A stretch of DNA of 64,000 nucleotides from CALCMJ01 sp964475415 (GTDB lineage: Bacteria > Bacteroidota > Bacteroidia > Chitinophagales > Saprospiraceae): assembly GCA_964475415.1 (NCBI GenBank), contig CAYYWZ010000003.1:59224-123223 (forward strand), given 5' to 3'. A model generated the notes under the pieces. The model was not told the DNA's origin. It saw nothing but the letters and a program-made list of their open reading frames with translations, and did no database searches. Position numbers and translations under genes: made by a program. Below, in pieces: positions 34,433-43,894 of the stretch (the first letter of the stretch is position 1; each line of letters begins with the position of its first letter).

Positions 34433-36130
34433 TCAAAATGACTCTTTCATTTTAATTCTAAGTCGTTCTTTAGATGTAGGATGTATGAATTCTATTCGCG
34501 CTGCATGGAGTAGTAACCTGTCGGATCTAGTGCCATATAAGTCGTCACCAACAATAGGCATGTTGAGTCCGTCGGGATGCGCAGCGTGAACTCTCAGTTG
34601 ATGTGTTCGTCCAGTGATAGGGTAGAGGTTTACTTTTGATCTATCACTTAGAATTTCTACTAACTTCCATTGTGTCTTTGCTGACTTACCGTGATCGTAA
34701 CACACAAGCTGGTGGGGTCTATTGTCTAGATCTACTCTAAGAGGAAGTTCTATAGTACCTTTTTTTTCTTTAGGTATGCCTTCGATGACGGCTACATATT
34801 TTTTCTTTATTGTTCTATTTTGAAATTGTTTTTGTAGGTCTTTATGGACATCTTTGTTTTTAGCAATAATCATAAGTCCTGAGGTAGACTGATCTAGTCG
34901 GTGTACGATAAGCGGACCTGTTGCTTCTGGGTACAGTGCTTTAACTCTTGCATATACAGAATCCTTTATATTTTTCCCGGGTACTGATAAGAACTCGGCA
35001 GGTTTGTTTACGACAGCAATATCCTCATCCTCATATACTATACTTATTTCTTTTCCTAGAGCAGGATTGGTCAGCATAGGATTTTCTTCTACGGCAAGCC
35101 CTTTCAACATGTGTCCTAAAATAGGTTCACATTTGCTGCGACAAGCTGGATAAAACTGTCGGTGTTTTCTTATTTGTGAGCTTGGAGATTGTCCCCACCA
35201 GAATTCAGCTATCGCTATAGGTTTTAGATTATGTAAATAGGCATATTGGAGTAGCTTAGGAGCTGCACATTCTCCAGCACCTGCTGGAGGTTTTTTTGCA
35301 GGGGTTTCTTTGAAGATATTTACAAGGCTTTCTGTAGTGCCATCTGCGTTGAGAAACTGATACTGATCAAATAAACGAGCTTGTAAAATAGAAGATTTGT
35401 TCTTTCTTTCTTTTTTAAGTAGAGCAATTTTGGAGAGGTATTTATTTACATCCGTTTCAGCTTTACGTATCTTTTCATCACAATATTTTTGTAAATCTTT
35501 ATAGTAGTAGTTTAGTTTGATACTTTCCTGACTGAGTCTTTTTTTAAGTGATAAGAATTCTTCTGTTGAAAGATTTTTTTGTCCTGCCTCTCTTTTTATT
35601 TTACGTTCTTTTTTAGCTAATCTCATTTTTTCTTTCTGCTCAGCTAATTCTTTTACTTTGTTAACTTTTGTTTCTTCTAGTGTTTTCTGTGCTACTAAGA
35701 ATTCTTTATCCTGTTCTAGAAGATCGATTGCTTTGGTACACTCGTTTAGTACTTTTTCTTCTTTTTTGTAAAAACTATTTACTTCTAGCATGTCATAGAT
35801 CGGTGGTACAAATCCTCTATGATGATTTTTTTCAGCGAGTTTTCCTGAGAAAGCAGCTAGATAACCTAGTTTGCCTGATTTATCTTTAACGACAAGAACA
35901 CCGAACATTTTACTTATGACCAATCCATCTTTAGAAGGATCTAGACCAAAATTATGCTGCCATTCTGTTTGACTTTCTAGATGTTTTTGTAATTCTTGAG
36001 CGGCAATAATGGATAAGGGATGAGGTTCATAGAAAAAAGGAAAAGTGAAAAGCTGAGGCAGTTCTATATCTCTAGCTTTCTCTTCTAAACTATGAAAACA
36101 ATCATTTCCTATGGCCTCAGAACTTTTCAT
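34433..36130 (-). CDS. Long RluA-family pseudouridine synthase with coiled-coil insert
   Basis: A 565-residue protein. The last ~210 residues are an RluA catalytic domain: A-V-V-N-K-P, the active-site H-R-L-D-Q-S-T-S-G-L-M-I with catalytic Asp, and R-T-H-Q-L-R-V-H. The first ~110 residues form a separate domain of unknown role (Q-L-F-T-F-P-F-F-Y-E-P-H-P-L). Residues ~125-255 are a long charged coiled coil full of Lys and Glu. RluA enzymes are ~220-330 residues; this long form occurs in some other bacteria. It should isomerise uridine in rRNA or tRNA; the exact site cannot be read. The final residues end within ~150 bases of the cysE promoter. Confidence 0.9.
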   Translation of the reverse strand: MKSSEAIGNDCFHSLEEKARDIELPQLFTFPFFYEPHPLSIIAAQELQKHLESQTEWQHNFGLDPSKDGLVISKMFGVLVVKDKSGKLGYLAAFSGKLAEKNHHRGFVPPIYDMLEVNSFYKKEEKVLNECTKAIDLLEQDKEFLVAQKTLEETKVNKVKELAEQKEKMRLAKKERKIKREAGQKNLSTEEFLSLKKRLSQESIKLNYYYKDLQKYCDEKIRKAETDVNKYLSKIALLKKERKNKSSILQARLFDQYQFLNADGTTESLVNIFKETPAKKPPAGAGECAAPKLLQYAYLHNLKPIAIAEFWWGQSPSSQIRKHRQFYPACRSKCEPILGHMLKGLAVEENPMLTNPALGKEISIVYEDEDIAVVNKPAEFLSVPGKNIKDSVYARVKALYPEATGPLIVHRLDQSTSGLMIIAKNKDVHKDLQKQFQNRTIKKKYVAVIEGIPKEKKGTIELPLRVDLDNRPHQLVCYDHGKSAKTQWKLVEILSDRSKVNLYPITGRTHQLRVHAAHPDGLNMPIVGDDLYGTRSDRLLLHAARIEFIHPTSKERLRIKMKESF

Positions 36131-36296
36131 TTGTAGATTATTCTATTTCTAACATTGTGTTATGTTATAGAGTGCAATGATACAAAGGATAATTACATTC
36201 CATGTAGTGAGCAGTCCTAAATAATGTGTACGGGTATATATTAACCTGAGTTTGATATCCATAAAATTTATTCAAAGGAAAACAGAAGGAATTTTT

Positions 36297-36304
36297 TAGT
36301 TTTG
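36297..36304 (+). promoter_or_regulatory. Bacteroidetes-type -7 box before the ABC-F gene
   Basis: TAGTTTTG fits TAnnTTTG and is 18 bases before the ATG at 36323, giving a very short leader. The -33 region is only T-rich. Confidence 0.4.
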
Positions 36305-36322
36305 CAGGCTAATAAGTAGTAT

Positions 36323-37960
36323 ATGATTTCAGTAGATAATATAGCGGTTGAATTTAGTGGACATACTTTGTTTAGTGATGTATCATTCATTATCAATGAG
36401 AATGATAAGATAGCTCTTATGGGTAAGAACGGTGCAGGTAAGTCCACCATGATGAAAATTATCGCTGGAGAGCAGAAAGCTACACGAGGGAATATAAGAT
36501 TTCCGAAAGATGCTGTAATTGCTTACTTGCCCCAACATCTACTAACAGAAGATGATTGTACGGTATTCGAGGAGGCGTCTAAGGCGTTCAAGCAAGTCTT
36601 TGTTATGAGAGACGAACTAGACAGACTCAACAAAGAGTTAGAAACTCGTACAGATTATGATTCGGAAGACTACATGAAGATCATAGAACAGGTGACAGAT
36701 CTAGGAGAGAAATTTTATGCTATAGAGGAAATCAACTACGATGCTGAAGTAGAAAAAGCTTTGTTAGGTCTTGGGTTTAAGAGAAGTAATTTTACACAGG
36801 CTACAAGTGAGTTTAGCGGTGGATGGAGAATGCGAATAGAATTGGCCAAAATACTTTTACAAAAACCAGATCTTATACTTCTAGATGAGCCTACTAACCA
36901 TATAGATATAGAATCTGTAATATGGCTAGAGCAGTTTCTTATTAATAAAGCTAAGGCAGTTGTCGTAATATCACATGATCGGACTTTTATAGATAATATC
37001 ACTACGAGAACGATCGAGGTGACTATGGGTAAGATCTATGATTATAAGGCTAACTATTCTCACTATTTACAATTAAGAGAAGATCGTAGAGCACACCAGG
37101 TCAAGGCCTTCAAAGAGCAACAAAAATTCATCGCTGAGAGCGAACGATTTATTGAGCGATTTAAGGGAACCTATTCCAAAGCGAATCAGGTGAATTCTGT
37201 AGAGAGAATGTTGGAAAAGTTAGAGATAATAGAAATAGATGAAGTAGATAATTCTGCTTTGAAACTTAGATTTCCTCCAGCTCCAAGATCAGGGGATTAT
37301 CCGATAATTGTCAAGGACCTATCTAAGTCTTATGAGGATCACGTAGTTTTCAGAGATGCAAACTTGACAATAGAGCGAGGTCAGAAAGTAAGTTTAGTAG
37401 GAAGAAATGGAGAAGGAAAATCTACTATGATCAAAGCTATCCTAGGAGAGATAAAGCATGAGGGAACATGTCAATTAGGTCATAATATAGAAATAGGATA
37501 TTTCGCTCAGAATCAGGCTTCCCTTTTAGATAAGGAACTGACGGTATTCGAGACAGTAGATGAAGTAGCCAAAGGTGAGATTAGAACCCAGATCAAAAAT
37601 ATGCTAGGCCGTTTTATGTTTAGTGGAGAAGATATAGATAAGAAGGTAAGCGTCTTATCAGGTGGAGAAAGAACAAGATTAGCTATGGTAAAATTGTTGT
37701 TAGAGCCTGTGAATTTGCTTATTCTGGATGAGCCTACTAATCATCTGGATCTACGATCCAAGGATGTCCTTAAGGAAGCCTTGTTGGATTTTGACGGAAC
37801 ACTGATACTGGTATCTCACGATAGAGATTTTCTCCAAGGGTTATCAGAAAAGGTTTTTGAGTTTAAGGACAAACGTGTTATTGAGCATTTTGAAACTATA
37901 GATGACTTCTTAGAAAGAAATAGAATGGATCACCTTCAGGAAATAGATCTTAAGGTATAA
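36323..37960 (+). CDS. ABC-F family ATPase (ribosome-associated)
   Basis: A 545-residue protein with two ABC domains and no membrane segment. Walker A motifs are G-K-N-G-A-G-K-S-T (near 35) and G-R-N-G-E-G-K-S-T (near 355); signatures are S-G-G-W-R-M-R-I-E-L-A and S-G-G-E-R-T-R-L-A-M-V; both Walker B segments are followed by D-E-P-T-N-H. The linker of ~80 residues between domains is the P-site tRNA interaction motif. ABC-F proteins act on ribosomes (translation control or antibiotic protection). I place it with housekeeping YbiT/Uup-type members rather than resistance types, but that subgroup call is uncertain. Confidence 0.94.
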   Translation: MISVDNIAVEFSGHTLFSDVSFIINENDKIALMGKNGAGKSTMMKIIAGEQKATRGNIRFPKDAVIAYLPQHLLTEDDCTVFEEASKAFKQVFVMRDELDRLNKELETRTDYDSEDYMKIIEQVTDLGEKFYAIEEINYDAEVEKALLGLGFKRSNFTQATSEFSGGWRMRIELAKILLQKPDLILLDEPTNHIDIESVIWLEQFLINKAKAVVVISHDRTFIDNITTRTIEVTMGKIYDYKANYSHYLQLREDRRAHQVKAFKEQQKFIAESERFIERFKGTYSKANQVNSVERMLEKLEIIEIDEVDNSALKLRFPPAPRSGDYPIIVKDLSKSYEDHVVFRDANLTIERGQKVSLVGRNGEGKSTMIKAILGEIKHEGTCQLGHNIEIGYFAQNQASLLDKELTVFETVDEVAKGEIRTQIKNMLGRFMFSGEDIDKKVSVLSGGERTRLAMVKLLLEPVNLLILDEPTNHLDLRSKDVLKEALLDFDGTLILVSHDRDFLQGLSEKVFEFKDKRVIEHFETIDDFLERNRMDHLQEIDLKV

Positions 37961-38027
37961 GTACATAATTGTTATGTCATATAAATGATAAATGAGAATG
38001 CAGAACAATTAAAAATCGAAGATTATC

Positions 38028-38286
38028 ATGGCTGAAATATCAAATATACACCCAAGAGAAATACTCAAAGAAGAATTTTTAATTCCATTGGGAATAACTG
38101 CGTATAAACTTTCAAAGGATATTTTGAATACCACAAACACGAACGAGTCAAATTATTAAAGGTAAAAGGAGAATAGCAGCATATACAGCTCTTAGATTTT
38201 CTAGGTACTTCGGAACATCAACCAAATTTTGGTTAGGACTTCAGAATGATTTCGACATCGAAGAAGAAATTATAAAAAATGGGTGA
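38028..38286 (+). pseudogene. HigA-family antitoxin, frameshifted
   Basis: The ATG at 38028 opens a HigA-type HTH protein: I-H-P-R-E-I-L-K-E-E-F and then A-Y-K-L-S-K-D-I. After ~30 codons the frame is lost near 38118-38128 (equivalent to a two-base loss or one-base gain). HigA homology resumes in another frame: P-Q-T-R-T-S-Q-I-I-K-G-K-R-R-I, then A-L-R-F-S-R-Y-F-G-T-S, then F-W-L-G-L-Q-N-D, up to TGA at 38284-38286. The unbroken first frame would stop after ~43 codons. No higB toxin frame is present on either side, so this is an orphan remnant of a toxin-antitoxin pair. Confidence 0.9.
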
Positions 38287-38423
38287 AACTTTAAACAGAA
38301 TTCCTGTTCTAAACTAAACAAAATACTCAATATAACAATTGTAACGACTATCATATCTCCTTCATGATTCAGAGAGATTACACACAATAAAATCCGATAT
38401 CCTTATATAATATACTCTTTCTC

Positions 38424-39182
38424 TTAGGCTAATTTAGTACCGCTATATATAGTCGAAATTCCTTGAGCTTGTGGATCTATTTTGACATTCTGAAACCCTA
38501 TCTTTTCTAAGATAACTTTGAGCCTTTCTCCATATGGAAAAACCATTGCTGATTCAGAGAGGTAAGCGTAGGCTTTCTTATCCTTAGAGAATAGTCTTCC
38601 TATAAGTGGGAGCATATATTTAGTATAGATTACATATCCCTGCTTCATAGGGAATTTTTCTGGGACAGAAGTTTCTAAAATAACGAGCGTTCCATTAGGG
38701 CTAAGTACACGCAGTATTTCTGAAAGACCAAGTTCTAAATCTTCAAAATTTCTAATACCATAAGTTACTGAAACAACATCGAAACTATTATCCTCGAAGG
38801 GCAAGTGTTCTGCATCTCCTAGTTCTAGAGCAACCGTATTTTCTAAATTGGCTTTTCGAACTTTTGTTTTCGCAACCTCTAGCATACCTGCAGAGATATC
38901 TAGACCTACAATCTTGGAAGCATCAGTCTTAGCAAACATAATAGCCATATCTCCAGTTCCAGTTGCAATATCTAGAATGCTTTCTGGCTTAGTAGATTTG
39001 GCGATATTGAATACGTTTTTCCTCCAGCTAATGTCCATGCCGAAGGTTATGACCCTATTAAGTGCGTCATAGTTTCCAGATATATTGTCAAACATCTGAG
39101 AAACCTGCTTTTTCTTGCCGTCTAAAGAGTCTTTATAGGGTTTAACGTATTCTTCCATATCACTTTTTGCGTTGTGCTGCAA
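38424..39182 (-). CDS. ubiE: Demethylmenaquinone methyltransferase
   Basis: A 252-residue class I SAM methyltransferase with the UbiE/MenG signatures: M-F-D-N-I-S-G-N-Y-D-A-L-N-R-V-I-T-F-G near residue 30, motif I L-D-I-A-T-G-T-G-D-M-A near 65, and the V-T-Y-G-I-R-N-F-E-D region. It methylates demethylmenaquinone at the last step of menaquinone synthesis; Bacteroidota normally use menaquinone only, so the menaquinone substrate is preferred over ubiquinone. It stands alone, 114 bases from the GLPGLI gene on the same strand. Confidence 0.95.
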   Translation of the reverse strand: MQHNAKSDMEEYVKPYKDSLDGKKKQVSQMFDNISGNYDALNRVITFGMDISWRKNVFNIAKSTKPESILDIATGTGDMAIMFAKTDASKIVGLDISAGMLEVAKTKVRKANLENTVALELGDAEHLPFEDNSFDVVSVTYGIRNFEDLELGLSEILRVLSPNGTLVILETSVPEKFPMKQGYVIYTKYMLPLIGRLFSKDKKAYAYLSESAMVFPYGERLKVILEKIGFQNVKIDPQAQGISTIYSGTKLA

Positions 39183-39187
39183 ATATA
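39180..39187 (-). promoter_or_regulatory. Bacteroidetes-type -7 box of ubiE
   Basis: On the minus strand TATATTTG fits TAnnTTTG exactly and overlaps the first bases of the ubiE frame as called at 39182. If it is the true -7 box, translation would start further in, at the ATG of M-E-E-Y-V-K near 39158, which lies eight codons downstream. Confidence 0.35.
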
Positions 39188-39296
39188 ACTTTAGAAGTAC
39201 ATATTAAGTTTAGAAATGGCAATACTTTGTATAGCTGTTGCGTAAAACAAAAATCAATCTTGACATCCTTAATTGATGCTTATAACCGATTAAAGC

Positions 39297-40040
39297 TTAG
39301 TAGCGGACACGCCAGTAAGGATTTTTCTCTCCTTCGATAGAATCCTTTATATATTTTGAAAGTTTTTTGTTGAGTTCAGTGTAAGTGATTTCTTTACCTT
39401 TCATTTTTTTAGGGATAGGTAGCTTAACTTCCGCAGTTTCTAAATCTATATTAGTTGCAGTTATAAGTGAGGAGCCATTATTTATATCTATTTCTAGAAT
39501 GAGGCCTGGTAATCCTCCGAACCCTTCTGGTCCACCATAGAAGGGGATCTTATCCGTAAACCATGCGTGGATAACTTGATCTTTTATAGTATCTGTGGTC
39601 TCTGCTTTCATACACAGAAATCCTTCGATCTCTCTTATTTCATTGAGTATTTTCCATCTGTACTTAGGGGCATCATCTTCAATTTTATAAGTTTTACCCA
39701 GTGTTTCTACGAGATCTTGAGTAGTCTTATTTTTGTAATCTCTGATGAGTACAAACTTATCACCATTACGACTATATCCTCTTTCTGACTTTTCTGGTTT
39801 ATAAGTATATAGACTTTTTTGCTTTTTGAAAAATAGCTCAAAGTTTGTCCCTTTATTTTTAGAGTTATCACCCCAGGTAAGTTTGTTACGATCTATTTCC
39901 TCTGAGGTCATATAGGGTAGATTTGACATAATAGTAATCCAGTTGACCTTTCTATTATAGGTTACAATTCCTTGGATATCTTGTGCAGCCATGCTAGTTG
40001 CAATGCATAGAAGGATACCGAGTATAAGTGTTTTTTGCAT
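39297..40040 (-). CDS. GLPGLI family protein
   Basis: A 247-residue secreted protein: signal peptide M-Q-K-T-L-I-L-G-I-L-L-C-I-A-T-S-M-A-A-Q, then a beta-rich body, and the family name motif G-F-G-G-L-P-G-L-I-L-E-I near residue 180, preceded by A-W-F-T-D-K-I-P-F-Y-G-G-P. GLPGLI proteins occur in Bacteroidota beside large outer-membrane barrel proteins, as here: the barrel gene ends 35 bases upstream. The two are probably one operon. The function of the family is not established; roles as periplasmic partner or cargo of the barrel are inference. Confidence 0.92.
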   Translation of the reverse strand: MQKTLILGILLCIATSMAAQDIQGIVTYNRKVNWITIMSNLPYMTSEEIDRNKLTWGDNSKNKGTNFELFFKKQKSLYTYKPEKSERGYSRNGDKFVLIRDYKNKTTQDLVETLGKTYKIEDDAPKYRWKILNEIREIEGFLCMKAETTDTIKDQVIHAWFTDKIPFYGGPEGFGGLPGLILEIDINNGSSLITATNIDLETAEVKLPIPKKMKGKEITYTELNKKLSKYIKDSIEGEKNPYWRVRY

Positions 40041-40075
40041 AATTTACTTGTTATAAGTATAATTCTCTAATCTAA

Positions 40076-42904
40076 TTACCACCAACTATTTTTCTTCACA
40101 CTAGACTTAAGTCCTCTTATATTGTAGGTAAGTGATAACATAACGTATCTACCTAGTGCATTGGTTTCCGATCTTCTAAGTCCTAGATCTGTAGCTACCT
40201 GAGAGAAGCCTACATTTCTATTCAGCGCATCATAAATGGAAAGTCTAACTTCCATTTTGTTTTCAGGAAGGAAGTATCTGTAAATGGAACTATTCAATAT
40301 AGGAATGGAAAAGTTCTCATTAAATCTATCATTGGTATAATTTGTAAAATCATAGTTGGTATTAAGATAAAAACCTGCTAGTAATTTAGCACTTAACTCA
40401 GCACTATAACTTATAGTTTTTGTTATTTGATCTTGGCTTGTGTTGATATCATAGGTTGTCTTAGATCGAGAGAATCTTGTATCGATGTAGACTGTAAAAT
40501 CTTGTGAGGGTGTAATGTTTAGTCTTAGAGATGGCGATAAACTATTACTGGTTGTTGTGTTCTCTATGTCATTTACAATTGCAGGAGAAGAAGAACGATT
40601 ACCAGAAAAATTCACTCTCGCGGTAAACTTATTGACAACTAGAGGGAAACTTATATTGGCATACAGGCTAGTATTATTTCCACCTTCTAGGTTTATAGGT
40701 TGATATGTGGTAACAAAATTTTCATCTACATTTTCCCTAGAGGAAATTCTATTGTCAAAAAATTCATAACTACCATTGACATAAAACCGGATATTACTTA
40801 GTGGATAAGTTCTACTTGTATTAAAAGATATTCTATTAGATATCTCTGGTGTCAATGCAGGATTTCCTAAGCGTATAAATAGCGGGTTGGTATTATCGAC
40901 TATAGCCTGCAATGATTGTATTTCTGGTTCTGCAGCATTCCTATTGTAGGAGAAACCGAAATATCCATTTCTGTTTGGTCTATAGTTAAATGAAAAATGG
41001 GGGATATAATTGTTGAAATCTTTATCTACCTCCAGGGGAGTTAAAAGACCACTTTTGTCATTAGATAATCCAAATAGGGAGAATGACTGGTAGGCAAGTC
41101 CAACAGTTGCACTTATTCCATTATGAGAATATCTTAATGAGGAACCGACTCTGTTCTTTGCAATTTTGTTTTCATAAGTTCTGCTGAGTTCAGTATTTAG
41201 GTTCAGATCATTATCCTGAAAATCCGAGACATCTCTGTCACCAGATTCACTTCTATTGCTATAATTATAGAAAGTCTGAAAAAAGAATTTATCTCCTAGC
41301 GGCTCTACAAATAGGCCATTAGCTTTAAATAATTTTTTGTCAGCATCATTCGTATTGATTTGGTTGATGATTTCTTCGCTGGTGGATTGTTCCGTACTAT
41401 TGAAGAAATTAGTAGTAGACTCTTGTGTCCAGTTGTCGGTAAGTTGTGTGTACAGGTAGGACATATTAAGTCCCATGCTTCTACCTTTCTTTTTGAATTT
41501 TTTTCTTAGTAATATGAGGCCATTGGCTAGATCTCCACTAGTATTAGTATTGTTCTCATAGGTGCTTCTGCTCCTTAATAGATCATCTTCCTCCAGTTGT
41601 ATGGCACCTCTGCTAATATCGTTTTCATTGATGTGAGCTCCGTTAAATTCTATTTTGATAGTATGGAAAGAATCTAGTTCTGATTCTATTTTTACTTCTG
41701 CTCTATGTCCTCTTGAGATGTCATCAGAATTTCTATCACTAGTTTCATTTTGCACAAAATCTTGGTAAAATTTTTCGTGATTGATTAGTTGATTTCTTTC
41801 TAGACCTGCTTGATTATAGTAATAGACAGAACTTAGCTGAGTCTTTTTATTATCATAATTAAAGTTAACACCACCATTATAATTTTCAGGGAGACCCTGG
41901 TCGGAGCCGCTGAAAAATACAGACTGTATGGAATTTTCTAGCGCGTTGCCACCACCTCCACCAAAATAATAAAAGTTGTTGCGACCTCCACCAAATCCAT
42001 ATTCTGTTCCACGACTGAAAGAAAAGGATTGCGATCCTAGAAAGTCTTGGTAGTCGTCCCAGGATAAACCATTACGTCCTGTGTTGTTTCCTACCCCTAC
42101 TATGCTAAATTGGATTTTATCATTGAATCTATTGAAATTTCCTTTTAGTTCAGCTCGATCTTCTGTCCCTGCACCTGCTATTACTCTACCAAAGCCACCA
42201 CTTTTAAAATCTTCTTTTAATTCTAGATTCATGGTCTTTGATTGTGCATCATTAGTTGCTCCAGTTATTTCTTCTTCTTCAGTTTTAGTATCGAAGACCT
42301 GTACTTTTGAGATGCCTTCTGCTGGTAAATTCTGAGTTGCAGCTTTAGGATCAGCACCAAAAAAAGACTTCCCATCCACGGTAACTCTGTCTACATCTTT
42401 ACCGTCCGCTTGTATGGCTCCATCTCTTTCTATTTGTATACCTGGTAATCTCCGTAAGAGATCTTCTACTGTGCTACCTTCGGGAACTTTGAAAGTAGAG
42501 GCGTCATACTCTACAGTATCACCTCTCATGACTATGGAAGCCTTGGCTGCTTTGATAACAACTTCCATAAGTTCCTCTGCAAGTTCAGTCATTTTCAGGG
42601 TTCCTACTTTGACATTATCACCCTGCGAATTCACATTAACAGTCTTGGGTATGAATCCTATATAGGTAGACTTTAGAATATAATTACCTGGTTCTATATC
42701 TTTAAACCTGAAGGATCCATCCATAGCTGTAGATGTAAAATCTACCATTATAGAATCCGATTGTTCTAATAGTAATACAGTAGAAGCTATTAATGGATTT
42801 CCTATAGTATCTTCCACAGTACCATCAATTTTAAAACTAGAAGATTGTGCGTTAAGCAGCATAGTAGAAAGACAAAATAGTAAGAATAGGTAAGTGGATC
42901 TCAT
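40076..42904 (-). CDS. Outer membrane beta-barrel protein with carboxypeptidase-regulatory-like N-domain (TonB-receptor-like)
   Basis: About 942 residues from the ATG at 42904, which gives a clear signal peptide (M-R-S-T-Y-L-F-L-L-F); the frame is open a further 20 codons but these lack signal character. Residues ~25-105 are a CarboxypepD-reg-like beta sandwich (I-D-G-T-V-E-D-T-I-G-N-P-L). A plug-like region follows (T-V-E-D-L-L-R-R-L-P-G-I-Q-I). Then comes a long barrel with many N-Y/N-F strands, consistent with the OMP_b-brl_3 group. No clear TonB box is visible, and the protein may not be a classic transporter. It is followed by the GLPGLI gene in the same run. Confidence 0.9.
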   Translation of the reverse strand: MRSTYLFLLFCLSTMLLNAQSSSFKIDGTVEDTIGNPLIASTVLLLEQSDSIMVDFTSTAMDGSFRFKDIEPGNYILKSTYIGFIPKTVNVNSQGDNVKVGTLKMTELAEELMEVVIKAAKASIVMRGDTVEYDASTFKVPEGSTVEDLLRRLPGIQIERDGAIQADGKDVDRVTVDGKSFFGADPKAATQNLPAEGISKVQVFDTKTEEEEITGATNDAQSKTMNLELKEDFKSGGFGRVIAGAGTEDRAELKGNFNRFNDKIQFSIVGVGNNTGRNGLSWDDYQDFLGSQSFSFSRGTEYGFGGGRNNFYYFGGGGGNALENSIQSVFFSGSDQGLPENYNGGVNFNYDNKKTQLSSVYYYNQAGLERNQLINHEKFYQDFVQNETSDRNSDDISRGHRAEVKIESELDSFHTIKIEFNGAHINENDISRGAIQLEEDDLLRSRSTYENNTNTSGDLANGLILLRKKFKKKGRSMGLNMSYLYTQLTDNWTQESTTNFFNSTEQSTSEEIINQINTNDADKKLFKANGLFVEPLGDKFFFQTFYNYSNRSESGDRDVSDFQDNDLNLNTELSRTYENKIAKNRVGSSLRYSHNGISATVGLAYQSFSLFGLSNDKSGLLTPLEVDKDFNNYIPHFSFNYRPNRNGYFGFSYNRNAAEPEIQSLQAIVDNTNPLFIRLGNPALTPEISNRISFNTSRTYPLSNIRFYVNGSYEFFDNRISSRENVDENFVTTYQPINLEGGNNTSLYANISFPLVVNKFTARVNFSGNRSSSPAIVNDIENTTTSNSLSPSLRLNITPSQDFTVYIDTRFSRSKTTYDINTSQDQITKTISYSAELSAKLLAGFYLNTNYDFTNYTNDRFNENFSIPILNSSIYRYFLPENKMEVRLSIYDALNRNVGFSQVATDLGLRRSETNALGRYVMLSLTYNIRGLKSSVKKNSWW

Positions 42905-43112
42905 AATTGATCTATTTCTGATTTGTAGGGTAGAACAATGTAGATTATTTATTTTGTAATTCAATAATATATTTTGTTAAGGAAATGTCAAAGCAAATAA
43001 ACTAGCTAACCGTGTCGGTAACATCTTAGTCTAATCTATCTATAATTATTAGCTTTTTTTTACCTTGGTGTATAGGAATGTTCGTTGTAAATAACTTATT
43101 TGCTTGTATATT

Positions 43113-43586
43113 ATGAATGAGATAAAAAATCATAAGGAACTAAAATTATCCTGTCTAGAGTTTAGAGAACTCGATATTTTTATGTTATATAAGATCATGA
43201 AATTGAGGCAAGAGATATTTATAGTAGAGCAAGATTGTCCATATTTAGATGCTGATGGGGCAGATATAAAAAGTCATCATATAATCTTGTCGATGGAAAA
43301 CGAATTAGTTGCATATGCAAGGATAGTTCCACCTGGAATATCCTATAATAATTACTGTTCTATCGGCCGAGTTGTAAGGTGTAATACTTATCGAAAGAGA
43401 GGCTTAGGAACAGAGCTTATGTCATTCGCTATCAAGAACGCTAAGCTATTATATTCAGATGTAAGTATAAAAATATCTGCGCAAACTTATATAACTCATT
43501 TTTACAAGAAGCTGGGATTTGTGTCAATAGGTGAGGAGTATCTCGAGGATAATATTCCACACATAGCTATGATTTTAGAAACTTAA
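43113..43586 (+). CDS. GNAT acetyltransferase, ElaA type
   Basis: A 157-residue protein starting at ATG 43113 (a TTG at 43104 is in frame but adds nothing conserved). The ElaA signature is plain: K-L-R-Q-E-I-F-I-V-E-Q-D-C-P-Y-L-D-A-D-G, then A-Y-A-R-I-V-P-P and I-G-R-V-V, and the acetyl-CoA loop Y-R-K-R-G-L-G-T-E-L-M. Family members are single-domain GNAT enzymes of unknown substrate. It faces the debris-rich region at 43600-44070. Confidence 0.9.
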   Translation: MNEIKNHKELKLSCLEFRELDIFMLYKIMKLRQEIFIVEQDCPYLDADGADIKSHHIILSMENELVAYARIVPPGISYNNYCSIGRVVRCNTYRKRGLGTELMSFAIKNAKLLYSDVSIKISAQTYITHFYKKLGFVSIGEEYLEDNIPHIAMILET

Positions 43587-43604
43587 TATACTATTCTTTT
43601 TTTT

Positions 43605-43779
43605 TTAACCCGAGTTAAGTATTAGAACTTTGTAATTAGAGTTGAAAGAGCAATAAAATATAGGATTTTCCTGAATGAGTCATAGCTCCACTACCGCGTA
43701 TCGCGGCATGAGTTATGGTGAAGGAAGAAATCAAGCGTAGCGTTACGTAATAGATTTTCTATTGCATAATTCGGGTTAA
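43605..43779. repeat. Small inverted-repeat element with central palindrome (MITE-like)
   Basis: TTAACCCGAGTTAAG at 43605-43619 and CATAATTCGGGTTAA at 43765-43779 are inverted repeats that agree at 13 of 15 positions. Between them is a stem-loop: CCGCG-TAT-CGCGG at 43694-43706, extended outward by CATAGCTC (43681-43688) against GAGTTATG (43710-43717) with one mismatch. No coding frame is present. The shape fits a miniature non-autonomous element of ~175 bases, but no second copy is in this window, so its mobility is unproven. Confidence 0.5.
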
Positions 43780-43894
43780 ATTAATGCCAGTAAGTTAGTA
43801 TTCATTTTAAGATACCAGATTGCCTTAAAAAAATTAGGGGGGAAATACAGATGTTTCACAAAATGATAAAAAGTAATGAGACTATTAATACAGT

